A stretch of DNA of 64,000 bases. Source: Aquimarina macrocephali JAMB N27. GTDB lineage: Bacteria > Bacteroidota > Bacteroidia > Flavobacteriales > Flavobacteriaceae. The notes under the pieces were generated by a model, which was given only the letters and a program-made list of their open reading frames with translations, made no database searches and was not told the origin of the DNA. The position numbers and the translations under genes are program-made. The DNA is taken from NCBI RefSeq assembly GCF_000520995.1, contig NZ_JACA01000012.1:1-64000 (forward strand), written 5' to 3'. Positions 43,476 to 51,974 of this stretch are shown here, piece after piece. Position 1 is the first letter of the stretch. The number at the start of each line of letters is the position of its first letter.

Positions 43476-44828
43476 ATGGTAAGTAGAAATCTCTATACAC
43501 AACTAATCCTAAGAGTCGTAATGCTTTCCTTAACCTCACTAATGTTAGCCTTTGCATTTTTTAAAGAATTATATGTTTTTTCATTTCTAGTTCTATTATT
43601 ATTTTTGTTACAAACCATATTTTTAATCAAATATCTAAACCATAATAATAGAAAGATTGCCTATTTTTTTAATTCAATTAAGAATGAAGATTTTACACTT
43701 CGATTTCCAGAAAAAGGAGGTCCAAAATCACTTAACGAATTAAATCAAAGTCTTAATAGTCTTAATGATGTAATTCGAGAAGTACACTTAAAAAACCAAA
43801 GACAAGAACAGTATTATCAGGAAATACTAAAACAAGCAGAAATTGGCATTTTAACTTTTAATCATAAAGGGCATATTCTTTTTAATAATCCTAAAGTCGA
43901 AAAACTGTTAAATTATACCCCACTAAATCATATAAAACAACTAGCACAGGTTGATAAAAAATTATATGAATTATTTAATAATATCAAACCATTCGAACGA
44001 AAACTTTTTCAACTCACCAATGAGCGAGAGACTATACAACTTGCTATTAAATCTTCAGAAATAGTATTAAACAATGAGGTTCTAAGGTTAATAACCATAC
44101 AAGATATACATAACGAATTAGACGAAAAAGAAACAGATTCGTGGATAAAACTCATTAGGGTTTTGACTCATGAGATAATGAATTCTGTCACTCCTATTAC
44201 TTCAATATCAGAATCTATTTTGGGTTATTATAAAGACAAAAGTGGAATCATACCGGTTACAGAGATAGATGAAAACAAAATTCACAATACTGCAAAAGGG
44301 TTAGAAGTAATCAAAAATCAGGGAAATGATTTAATGAGTTTTGTACAATCGTATCGTAGTTTTCTAAATGTACCTGTACCCGATAAGAAAATAATCAAGG
44401 TAGATGAATTATTAGAGAAGGTAAAAGTTTTAATGAGCCAGGAAATTGATTTTAATATCATCTCTTTTGATATTCTTAATACTACAGAAGATCTCGAAAT
44501 TTATGCAGACGAAAAGCAAATTACCCAGATATTGGTAAACTTGTGTAAAAATGCAATTCAGGCTTTAAAAGAGACCGAAAGAGCAACTCTTATGTTTATT
44601 CTGGGAATTACACCCGAAGGAAAAAAATATATAACAGTTAAAGATAATGGCCCAGGTATCCATCCAGATATCATGAGTCAGATATTTATACCTTTTTATA
44701 CTACAAAAAAAGAGGGTACTGGCATTGGTTTAAGTCTTTCTAAACAAATCATGCATATGCATGGGGGAAGTCTAACCGTTCATTCTATACCTAATAAGGA
44801 GACCTCATTCTCATTACTTTTTGAATAA
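43476..44828 (+). CDS. Membrane histidine kinase, partner of the sigma-54 regulator
   Basis: A 450-residue sensor with two closely spaced membrane helices near the N-terminus (about residues 10-30 and 32-52), almost no periplasmic loop and a linker. A PAS-like segment (about 115-165, IGILTFNHKGHILFNNPKVEKLL) is followed by the kinase core. The phosphorylated histidine is His232 in LTHEIMNSVTPI. The N box is NLCKNAIQAL, G1 is VKDNGPGI and G2 is GTGIGLSLSKQ. The lack of an extracytoplasmic sensor domain points to detection within the membrane or cytoplasm, for example of envelope stress or transporter state. It is the NtrB-like half of the pair with the gene five bases upstream. Confidence 0.93.
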   Translation: MVSRNLYTQLILRVVMLSLTSLMLAFAFFKELYVFSFLVLLLFLLQTIFLIKYLNHNNRKIAYFFNSIKNEDFTLRFPEKGGPKSLNELNQSLNSLNDVIREVHLKNQRQEQYYQEILKQAEIGILTFNHKGHILFNNPKVEKLLNYTPLNHIKQLAQVDKKLYELFNNIKPFERKLFQLTNERETIQLAIKSSEIVLNNEVLRLITIQDIHNELDEKETDSWIKLIRVLTHEIMNSVTPITSISESILGYYKDKSGIIPVTEIDENKIHNTAKGLEVIKNQGNDLMSFVQSYRSFLNVPVPDKKIIKVDELLEKVKVLMSQEIDFNIISFDILNTTEDLEIYADEKQITQILVNLCKNAIQALKETERATLMFILGITPEGKKYITVKDNGPGIHPDIMSQIFIPFYTTKKEGTGIGLSLSKQIMHMHGGSLTVHSIPNKETSFSLLFE

Positions 44829-44839
44829 AAGTTTATTCC

Positions 44840-45244
44840 TTATTTTACCTTATCAAGTTTTAATGTTTTAAGCAAAGCATCAAAGTAGTAATCTTCCTGA
44901 TCTGGTATGATTACTACTTTATACGCTGTGTTTTTTATAATATAATGTGATGATGTTTCTGGATCTAATATTTTAGAATGATGATTAACAATCTTTTGAA
45001 TAAAGTCATTGATCAAAAGTACCTCATCATAATTTATCTCTCTGCGATATGTAGGTTTATCACTTTTATAAACTAGATAATCATTCCTAAAACTAAGAGA
45101 TTTTTTATCTCCAGTATGGCTATTAAACTCAAAAGTAAAATCTTTAGACGTAAATATTTTATTAATATTTTCTACAGTTGGTTCTACACTACGAGCACAA
45201 CTCGCAATGAAAATAACAACAAAAATTATCTTTACTCTTTGCAT
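44840..45244 (-). CDS. Small lipoprotein of unknown function
   Basis: A 134-residue protein with a hydrophobic start and a lipobox (FIAS before Cys16), so it is probably membrane-anchored on the periplasmic side. The mature part is charged, with alternating short beta and helical stretches and no motif that I recognise. It faces the histidine kinase gene tail to tail and follows a second lipoprotein gene in the same direction after 45 bases. It is AT-rich, like its neighbour. It might be related to the adjacent two-component system, but only proximity suggests this. Confidence 0.6.
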   Translation of the reverse strand: MQRVKIIFVVIFIASCARSVEPTVENINKIFTSKDFTFEFNSHTGDKKSLSFRNDYLVYKSDKPTYRREINYDEVLLINDFIQKIVNHHSKILDPETSSHYIIKNTAYKVVIIPDQEDYYFDALLKTLKLDKVK

Positions 45245-45289
45245 GATCTATGAAAAGAATAAAGATAAAAAATATTACTATCTACAATC

Positions 45290-45901
45290 TTATTTTGATG
45301 CAAATCGTTTTATAGAGCTTTCAAAATCAATATCTTCCAGATTACTAATCAACAATCCAATTCCTCCGGATTTTGATGCAACTATATACTCTGTCTGAAA
45401 TTTTCTATCTTTTTTATAGGCTTTTAAATATTTAAGCTTAACTACTTTCGAAGTTGGAGTAAAGAAAAATCGACCATGAATTCTTTTATACTTTACTTCC
45501 TGAACATTAGATTCATCTTGCAATTGATCATTAAGCGCGGCTACAACTCTAGCAGCTCTATGCTCATCAAACTGATAAAAATCACAAGTATAGATAAATA
45601 CATAATTCTCTACATTGTTCTCATCAACAAATAGTTCGAAATCTACTTTTTTATCTTCTATTTTTTTCAATTCATGTAAAGCAACCTTTTTAAATTTCGG
45701 CTTATTTTCTAATGAATCCAATCTATTTTTAAATTCTTCAGGAGATGTTTTAGAATAACCACTTGTAAGCACAATAGTATTATTTCTAAATTCGATTGTG
45801 TTTTTAGAAAACTTAGAGAAGTTAGAAAATTTAGATTCTTTGGGTAAAAATTCGCACCCTACAATAAGGATAACGATTAGCAATAGTAGAATTTTTTTCA
45901 T
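45290..45901 (-). CDS. Lipoprotein of unknown function
   Basis: A 203-residue protein with a clear lipoprotein signal (LIVG before Cys16 after a run of Leu/Ile). The mature part has a Ser/Phe/Asn/Lys-rich linker and then a mixed alpha/beta region (FELFVDENNVENYVFIYTCDFYQFDEHRAARVVAALNDQ split by loops) with no known signature. It is probably transcribed with the smaller lipoprotein gene that follows. I do not recognise the family. Confidence 0.65.
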   Translation of the reverse strand: MKKILLLLIVILIVGCEFLPKESKFSNFSKFSKNTIEFRNNTIVLTSGYSKTSPEEFKNRLDSLENKPKFKKVALHELKKIEDKKVDFELFVDENNVENYVFIYTCDFYQFDEHRAARVVAALNDQLQDESNVQEVKYKRIHGRFFFTPTSKVVKLKYLKAYKKDRKFQTEYIVASKSGGIGLLISNLEDIDFESSIKRFASK

Positions 45902-46102
45902 AAGGCATTTGTGTTAATTAATATAACATTATTATAGATAAGCCCTAAATGATTGTCTTGCAAGTTAATAAAAAAAAACCACATAATTGTCATTCAGCCG
46001 AATTTTTAAGCACTTTAACTGGTTTTTTATTTCTATTCTTGGTTTTTAAGTAAGTATTATATGGCATTATGTATTGTGATAACAGGCCTATTATCCCGTT
46101 TT

Positions 46103-46876
46103 CTATTCTAAATTAGAAATAAACTTTTCTACGTTAAAATTAACATCATCTTCTCCTTGTTGATCAAAGGGGTTTTCTAAATGAGATTGAATATTATCCA
46201 AGGCTACTAAAATAACACTATACAAAATTGGCATTGCAAATTCTAATCCTATTGCGTATTCTTGTGCTTTATAAGCAAAGTATGGCCCGTATAATATTGG
46301 AAGAATGACTATAAAAATATCACTATACGTTCTTAGTGTTCTGGGAGTACGATATTGATAGATATGTTTAATTTTTTCGAAAGAAATCATCATTTTACTT
46401 AAAAACTGATTTGAACGTGAAGCTTCTCCCGAGGGTAATCCGTGTTTTCTCATTTCTTTTATAAAAGAAGATAGTTCTGTAAAATTTCTGTACACCTCCT
46501 TTTCATGATTTTCTAATTCGGCTACAGGCTTTGTAAACATATGCTTACAGGCGTTCAATAATCCCTCTAAATGAATTTTTAAATCTTCTTTAAGAGCTAT
46601 TGGAGGATTTTCTAACCAGTGTATTGTTGCAAAATACAATGCTCTGCCATGCGCTTTGATACTACCATATTCATCTAATGCAGTTTCTCTACGCTTATAT
46701 GCGCCTCCAATAGAAAAAACGATTGGAAAAACAATAGCTGTAGCAATTAAAGTTAATGGGAAATTAGCCGTAAAATCAAAATATCTACATCCATAGCTGG
46801 ATATCAGGGCTAGAAAAGTAATGATAAATGTCTTATAGTTAATGATAAGACCTATCCTTCTAATTATTTTCAACAT
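46103..46876 (-). CDS. Bestrophin-like membrane protein
   Basis: A 257-residue protein with hydrophobic segments at about 12-27, 38-58, 182-205 and 212-232, separated by a long soluble helical region (about 65-175). The order of two helices, a helical cytoplasmic part and two more helices, together with the ending HLENPFDQQGEDDVNF, resembles bestrophin/UPF0187 anion channels, where a conserved acidic tail follows the last helix. The match is by layout and the C-terminal motif only. The usual Arg/Asp landmarks of the first half are not clear. It starts 18 bases after hemF and may be in the same transcript. Confidence 0.6.
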   Translation of the reverse strand: MLKIIRRIGLIINYKTFIITFLALISSYGCRYFDFTANFPLTLIATAIVFPIVFSIGGAYKRRETALDEYGSIKAHGRALYFATIHWLENPPIALKEDLKIHLEGLLNACKHMFTKPVAELENHEKEVYRNFTELSSFIKEMRKHGLPSGEASRSNQFLSKMMISFEKIKHIYQYRTPRTLRTYSDIFIVILPILYGPYFAYKAQEYAIGLEFAMPILYSVILVALDNIQSHLENPFDQQGEDDVNFNVEKFISNLE

Positions 46877-46894
46877 AAATTATTGTAAGTGGTA

Positions 46895-47797
46895 TTATAC
46901 CCAATCTATTGGGTTTGTTAGTACTTCTACTAATCGTGCTTCTTCACTACCCGCTTCTGGATGGTAATCATATCGCCACTGCACATGAGGAGGAAGACTC
47001 ATTAAAATGCTTTCTATTCTTCCATTGGTTTTTAGTCCAAATAGAGTTCCTTTATCGTGTACCAAATTAAATTCTACATAGCGTCCACGTCGAATTTCCT
47101 GCCAATCTCTTTGCTTTTCGGTATACGGAAGGTTTTTTCTTCTCTCTACAATTGGAGTATATGCTTCTAAAAAACTATTCCCGACTTCGGTTACAAAATC
47201 ATACCAGTTTTGCATCGACATCGTATCATTTGCTTTACAATAATCAAAAAACAAACCTCCTACTCCACGACCTTCTCCACGATGTGCATTGTAGAAATAC
47301 TCGTCACATTTCTTCTTGTAGGTAGTATAAAAATCCGGATGATGGACATCACAAGAGTTTTTACATATCTGGTGAAAGTGTTTTGCATCCTCATCAAATA
47401 GATAGTAAGGCGTTAAATCCTGTCCTCCACCAAACCAACTATCTACAATAGTTCCGTTTGCATCATACATTTCAAAATAACGCCAATTAGCATGTACTGT
47501 CGGCACCATTGGATTTTTAGGATGTAATACTAATGACAAACCACAGGCAAAAAAGTCAACATCACCTACATTAAAATAGCTCTGCATGGCTTTAGGAAGT
47601 GCCCCATGAACTCCAGAGATATTTACACCTCCTTTTTCGAATACATTTCCGTTTTCGATCACCCGGGTTCTTCCACCACCCCCTTCGGGGCGCTTCCATA
47701 GATCCTCTCGAAACTCAGCTTTACCATCTATTTTCTCTAATTTAGAGGTTATGGTATCTTGCAAGTCTTGTATGTATTGATAAAACTTATCTTTCAT
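46895..47797 (-). CDS. hemF: Oxygen-dependent coproporphyrinogen III oxidase
   Basis: A 300-residue cytoplasmic enzyme that oxidatively decarboxylates coproporphyrinogen III to protoporphyrinogen IX using O2. Every family landmark is present: RVIENGNVFEKGGVNISGVHG near residue 45, the substrate-site region HANWRYFEMYD near 103, WFGGGQDLTPYYLF near 120, FFDYCKAND near 185 and IRRGRYVEFNLVHDKGTLFGL near 235 in the dimer-interface region. Length is standard. Use of HemF indicates aerobic heme synthesis. No hemN is seen in the window. It lies downstream of the EI24 protein gene in the hem cluster. Confidence 0.97.
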   Translation of the reverse strand: MKDKFYQYIQDLQDTITSKLEKIDGKAEFREDLWKRPEGGGGRTRVIENGNVFEKGGVNISGVHGALPKAMQSYFNVGDVDFFACGLSLVLHPKNPMVPTVHANWRYFEMYDANGTIVDSWFGGGQDLTPYYLFDEDAKHFHQICKNSCDVHHPDFYTTYKKKCDEYFYNAHRGEGRGVGGLFFDYCKANDTMSMQNWYDFVTEVGNSFLEAYTPIVERRKNLPYTEKQRDWQEIRRGRYVEFNLVHDKGTLFGLKTNGRIESILMSLPPHVQWRYDYHPEAGSEEARLVEVLTNPIDWV

Positions 47798-47857
47798 TAT
47801 AATTATGTAAATATTCTTACTGGATTTTAGAAATCTAATAGAAATTAGCCACCCTAC

Positions 47858-48646
47858 TTACGCTTCGATTTTGGAAACCTCCTCGGATGCGTTTTTTAGT
47901 TCAATTAATCCTTTTTCTTTCAAAATTTTCACAGTTTCGGTAGAAGCTGCAACCACAGATATAGGTAAGGTGATAATAAATCCTATAATTGGTATAAATA
48001 ACATGAGTACAAACACAATTCCGTTACCAATAGCAGTTCCTCTATTTTTTCTTACAAACTGAATACTTTCTTTATAATTAAAATGGCGTTCCATAGTATA
48101 ATCCATATTACCAAAACCTACATAATATGCTTGTATCAGAAAGATTAGTATTGTTGCTACAATACCAATAACCGGAATGAAACTTAAAATAATCAACGGA
48201 ATCATAAATAGTAATTCTCTAAATAGATTTCGCACATTAATACGGATACCTCTTGATAATTGTTGGTTAAATGATGTGTCGCGATGCGCATGATCTGTTT
48301 CTCCCAGAAGATGTGTTTCTACTTTTTCTGAAACCGGACTCATAAATGGTGCAGATAATGCCATTACAATATGCTTATATAATATTAACCCTATCACCAG
48401 GATCAATAAACCACCAATATATGTACTAATGGTAGCAAATGTTTCTGACCCCCATTCCCAAACCCAAATCCGAGCAATTAAAGCGCCCAAATTATCTGAA
48501 AAGAAATATACTAATGCCACAAAAAATAATCCTGTGATTACACTTATCAAAATAGGTACAGCAAAAAATTTCCATAATCCTAATTTTGAAATAAGTTTGA
48601 ATGTCCCGAAATAAGCTTTGATCCCGTTAATGATATTTTTAAGCAT
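47858..48646 (-). CDS. EI24/CysZ-like membrane protein
   Basis: A 262-residue inner-membrane protein of the EI24 domain family, which includes the sulfate transporter CysZ. Hydrophobic segments lie at about 22-50, 70-95, 142-172 and 205-230. The family-type central region MALSAPFMSPVSEKVE is near residue 92. The charged C-terminal tail ends LIELKNASEEVSKIEA. There is no cysteine synthesis gene nearby, so sulfate transport is not supported by context. Its position between hemE and hemF recurs in related genomes as I recall them, but a role in heme synthesis is not established. Confidence 0.8.
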   Translation of the reverse strand: MLKNIINGIKAYFGTFKLISKLGLWKFFAVPILISVITGLFFVALVYFFSDNLGALIARIWVWEWGSETFATISTYIGGLLILVIGLILYKHIVMALSAPFMSPVSEKVETHLLGETDHAHRDTSFNQQLSRGIRINVRNLFRELLFMIPLIILSFIPVIGIVATILIFLIQAYYVGFGNMDYTMERHFNYKESIQFVRKNRGTAIGNGIVFVLMLFIPIIGFIITLPISVVAASTETVKILKEKGLIELKNASEEVSKIEA

Positions 48647-48738
48647 TGGTCACTGTTTTTTGATTGATTTACTCCTTTATATAAGTAGTCATTTTATCAT
48701 TTTTGTTTCAATTTTTGAAATATTTCAAAATCTAGTAT

Positions 48739-48776
48739 AGATCTCGCAGGTTTTTAAAAACCTGTGAAGAGTTATC
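48739..48776. repeat. Dispersed palindrome, best-preserved copy
   Basis: AGATCTCGCAGG followed by T/A runs and CCTG forms a hairpin whose core at 48747-48764 is a perfect 18-base palindrome. It lies just past the DUF6973-like gene on the minus strand. Relatives are at 15658-15684 and 23114-23160. It may serve as a transcript end. Confidence 0.55.
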
Positions 48777-48788
48777 TTTTACTTATTT

Positions 48789-49280
48789 CTACATCTCCAA
48801 AAGATAAACCAATTTATCTTTATGATCCAGTATTTCTTTGATATCTGTTACTTTCTTAGCTTTTTGGGTATTTTCCTTTAAAAAAGAGATCATTTCTTCT
48901 TCGAAACTCATGGCCAGGTTCAAAAAATATTTTCTACCGATCTCATTATTATGCAAATCCATTTCAGTTTCTATTGGTTTATTTGGAGCTAGTTTTTCGT
49001 GTAGATCGGTTATCTTTTGTGTCCAGGCAATAGATTTTTCTTTATTTTTGGTTATTCTAAAAGTAGTCTGACAAATCAATATATTCCATAACGCATGTCG
49101 AAAAGCATTAGCTTTTCCATTTTTATGATGTGCTTTTCCATAGTGCAAATCACAAATAATCATGGTTCTCCTTGTAGCTTTTAACGTTGGATAGATCAGT
49201 AAAGGATTCTGAAGCATTATCCCTGTCAATCTAAGGATTTGCCTAAAACTCAATCGTCTTAACAGACTCCTAATGCTCAT
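48789..49280 (-). CDS. DUF6973-like protein of unknown function
   Basis: A 163-residue protein whose core has the pattern NAFRHALWN (near residue 59) and EMDLHNNEIGRKYF (near 108). Paired His/Asn motifs of this type are seen in the DUF6973 family of Bacteroidota proteins, and could form a metal or catalytic site. No signal peptide is obvious, though the N-terminus is basic and amphipathic. The gene begins two bases after hemE, so it is probably translated from the hem transcript. Its function, and any link to heme, is unknown. Confidence 0.7.
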   Translation of the reverse strand: MSIRSLLRRLSFRQILRLTGIMLQNPLLIYPTLKATRRTMIICDLHYGKAHHKNGKANAFRHALWNILICQTTFRITKNKEKSIAWTQKITDLHEKLAPNKPIETEMDLHNNEIGRKYFLNLAMSFEEEMISFLKENTQKAKKVTDIKEILDHKDKLVYLLEM

Positions 49281-49282
49281 TC

Positions 49283-50314
49283 TTATCCTTGATATTCTTT
49301 TACTGCATCTACAAAGGCTTGAGCATTCTCTACAGGAATATTAGGTAAAATCCCATGTCCCAAATTAGCGATATAACGATCTTTACCAAAAGCATCTATC
49401 ATTTGTTTGACCATTTTTTTGATTTCTGCAGGTGGAGATAATAATCTCGAAGGATCAAAGTTACCTTGTAATGTTATATTTCCTCCGGTAAGATAACGAG
49501 CATTACGTGCAGAACAGGTCCAGTCTACACCAAGAGCAGCAGCTCCTGATTGCGCCATTTCCTGTAATGCAAACCAACATCCTTTTCCAAAAACGATTAC
49601 TTCGGTTTCTTCTTTTAATGCATCTATGATCTGCTGAATATATTTCCATGAGAATTCCTGGTAATCCACTGGTGATAGCATCCCTCCCCAGCTATCAAAT
49701 ATCTGGACTGCATTAACTCCTGCTGCTACCTTTGCTTTAAGATATGCAATAGTAGTATCGGTAATCTTTTGTAACAATTGGTGTGCTGCTTCTGGTTGTG
49801 CAAAACACAATTCTTTGGCTTTATCAAAATTCTTAGATCCTTGCCCTTGTACAGCATAACATAAAATCGTCCATGGAGAACCGGCAAAACCAATTAAAGG
49901 AACACGGTTATCTAATCGTTCTTTTGTTAGTTTAATTGCATCCATTACATATCCTAATTCTTCATAAACATCGGGAACAATTACTTGTTCTACATCTGCC
50001 AAAGATCGAATTGGATTAGGAAGCCAGGGTCCAACCCCGTCTTTCATTTCGACTTCGATATTCATTGCTTGCGGGATCACCAAAATATCACTAAACAAGA
50101 TTGCGGCATCGGGGCCAATGATATCTATAGGTTGTACGGTTATCTCTGCTGCCAGTTCTGGTGTTCTGCAACGCGTAAAAAAATCATATTTTGCTTTTAG
50201 TGCGCGAAACTCTGGTAAATATCGTCCTGCCTGACGCATCATCCAAACTGGTGGGCGTTCTACAGTTTCTCCTTTTAATGCTTTAAGAAATAGATCGTTT
50301 TTTAGTGCTGTCAT
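49283..50314 (-). CDS. hemE: Uroporphyrinogen decarboxylase
   Basis: A 343-residue cytoplasmic TIM-barrel enzyme that removes four carboxyl groups from uroporphyrinogen III to give coproporphyrinogen III. The N-terminal signature [18 protein letters not shown] is near residue 20, the catalytic Asp region [16 protein letters not shown] is near 69, GFAGSPWT is near 142 and the C-terminal [14 protein letters not shown] is near 320. Length is normal. It follows hemD after an 85-base gap that contains a small hairpin and precedes the DUF6973-like gene by two bases. Confidence 0.97.
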   Translation of the reverse strand: MTALKNDLFLKALKGETVERPPVWMMRQAGRYLPEFRALKAKYDFFTRCRTPELAAEITVQPIDIIGPDAAILFSDILVIPQAMNIEVEMKDGVGPWLPNPIRSLADVEQVIVPDVYEELGYVMDAIKLTKERLDNRVPLIGFAGSPWTILCYAVQGQGSKNFDKAKELCFAQPEAAHQLLQKITDTTIAYLKAKVAAGVNAVQIFDSWGGMLSPVDYQEFSWKYIQQIIDALKEETEVIVFGKGCWFALQEMAQSGAAALGVDWTCSARNARYLTGGNITLQGNFDPSRLLSPPAEIKKMVKQMIDAFGKDRYIANLGHGILPNIPVENAQAFVDAVKEYQG

Positions 50315-50326
50315 ATGTTGTTGTGA

Positions 50327-50346
50327 ATTTTCGCAAAAGCGAAAAT
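50327..50346. other. Small hairpin between hemD and hemE
   Basis: ATTTTCGC and GCGAAAAT form an 8-bp stem around AAAA. There is no T run after it on the minus strand, so it is unlikely to be a full terminator. It might be a processing or stability element in the hem mRNA, or simply a small dispersed palindrome. Confidence 0.35.
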
Positions 50347-50399
50347 CGCTTTATTATTTAGTATTCAAAATGATTCTGGTTTGTATCCAAAATCATAAT

Positions 50400-51059
50400 T
50401 TATTTTTTATTAAAATATTTTACAGCTTGAACAATTACATTCTCGACTGTAGGTTTATTAGCCACAATAATATTGTCTGTATATTTTTTAGCTTCAGAAG
50501 CAGTTGTATTTCCTATACAAAATGAAACACTTTCTTCTATTTTGTTTTCCGAAACATAACTTTGGATTCCGGATGGACTAAAAAACAATATTCCATCAAA
50601 CGTTCGGTTAAATTTATTAAATTTTAAATGTGTTTTATATACTATTTGCTCTTTTACCTCAACATTATTTTGCTCTAAAAGATTAGGTAACTCATCTCTT
50701 CTCAAGTTTCCGCAAAAAAACAAAAAAGAGTCATTTTTATACTTTTTAATAATGATTTTAGCTAAATCTGATGCATTTTGAGCAGTTTCTACCACATTTA
50801 GGCCATTTTCTTGTAACAGTTTTTTAGTATTATCACCTACACAAAAACAGTTTGAAACAACCATTCCAGAATTTTTAATTGCCTTCACTGCATTCTTGCT
50901 TGTAAAAATTGCATTCTGGACTGTATCCTCAATATTAATTTCTAAAAGCTTAATAGTTATGGCTTCATACTCGACAAATCCAAGACCTGTATTTAGCAAC
51001 AACTCTTTTTGGGCTGCAGAAAGCTTTTTGGTTGAGAGTATTGTTGGTGAAGTATCCAA
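50400..51059 (-). CDS. hemD: Uroporphyrinogen-III synthase
   Basis: A 219-residue cytoplasmic enzyme that closes and inverts ring D of hydroxymethylbilane to give uroporphyrinogen III. HemD sequences diverge strongly and the identification rests partly on position: it begins one base after hemC and precedes hemE. Supporting stretches are AIFTSKNAVKAI near residue 52, FCVGDNTKKLL near 72, FLFFCGNLRRDELP near 113 and ILFFSPSGIQSYV near 160, which are the expected Rossmann-like halves and substrate loops. Length is slightly below the usual 240-260. Confidence 0.92.
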   Translation of the reverse strand: MDTSPTILSTKKLSAAQKELLLNTGLGFVEYEAITIKLLEINIEDTVQNAIFTSKNAVKAIKNSGMVVSNCFCVGDNTKKLLQENGLNVVETAQNASDLAKIIIKKYKNDSFLFFCGNLRRDELPNLLEQNNVEVKEQIVYKTHLKFNKFNRTFDGILFFSPSGIQSYVSENKIEESVSFCIGNTTASEAKKYTDNIIVANKPTVENVIVQAVKYFNKK

Positions 51060-51060
51060 T

Positions 51061-51972
51061 CTATCCTATTTCTGCTTTTATCTCTTTCATCAATTCACGT
51101 CCTCCGTTACTCAATATTTCCTGAGCGCATATCTTACCCAGATTTTCCACGTCACTTATTTTTATTTCTTTATGCACTTCAATCTTATCATTTCCGTCAA
51201 GGCTAAATAAAGCTCCTGTAAAGTGAATACTATCGGTATTAATTTTTGCTAGCGCTCCTATTGGTGCAGTACAACCTCCTTCTAATTCTCGTAAAAATTC
51301 TCGTTCGATATGTACACATATTTCAGATGGTTTATCATTTAAATTTGATAAAGCCTCTCGACAATACTCATCTTCTTCTTTAGCAACAACCAACATAGCT
51401 CCCTGTGCTGGAGCGGGAATCATCCAATCCAGATCAACATAATTATCGGGTTTTAGATTAATACGTTCTAATCCTGCAGCAGCAAATATGGCACCATTCC
51501 AATCACTATCAGTCAGTTTTTGCATTCGTGTATTTACATTTCCGCGTAGATCAACTACTGTATGTGTTGGGTATTTATGTAACCATTGTGCTTTTCTTCG
51601 AAGGCTTCCGGTAGCAATTGTTCCTTTATTTTCTAAAAAATCCAACCCTTTATGGGCCAGAATATCATTTACATTAGCTCGTTTTAAAATGGCAGCTTCT
51701 ACAATGCCTTTTGGTAGAATTGTTGGAACATCCTTCATCGAATGCACAGCAATATCAATATCACCATGTAACATGGCTATATCCAGTGTTTTGGTGAAAA
51801 TTCCGGTAATCCCTAATTCATACAATGGTTTATCTAATATAATATCACCTGTTGATTTAACTGGAATCAAGTGGGTTTTATATCCTAATTCTTCTAAGTT
51901 TTTTTGCACGGTATTAGCTTGCCAAAGTGCTAATTCACTATCTCTGGTACCTATACGAATCGTTCTTGCCAA
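51061..51972 (-). CDS. hemC: Hydroxymethylbilane synthase (porphobilinogen deaminase)
   Basis: A 303-residue cytoplasmic enzyme that polymerises four porphobilinogens into hydroxymethylbilane. The dipyrromethane cofactor is attached to Cys234 in the signature EREFLRELEGGCTAPIG. The N-terminus RIGTRDSELALWQA and the catalytic region AVHSMKDVPT (near residue 77) are standard, as is the arginine-rich GSLRRKAQWL near 122. It starts two bases after hemA and ends one base before hemD, a tightly packed biosynthetic unit. Confidence 0.97.
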   Translation of the reverse strand: MARTIRIGTRDSELALWQANTVQKNLEELGYKTHLIPVKSTGDIILDKPLYELGITGIFTKTLDIAMLHGDIDIAVHSMKDVPTILPKGIVEAAILKRANVNDILAHKGLDFLENKGTIATGSLRRKAQWLHKYPTHTVVDLRGNVNTRMQKLTDSDWNGAIFAAAGLERINLKPDNYVDLDWMIPAPAQGAMLVVAKEEDEYCREALSNLNDKPSEICVHIEREFLRELEGGCTAPIGALAKINTDSIHFTGALFSLDGNDKIEVHKEIKISDVENLGKICAQEILSNGGRELMKEIKAEIG

Positions 51973-51974
51973 AG

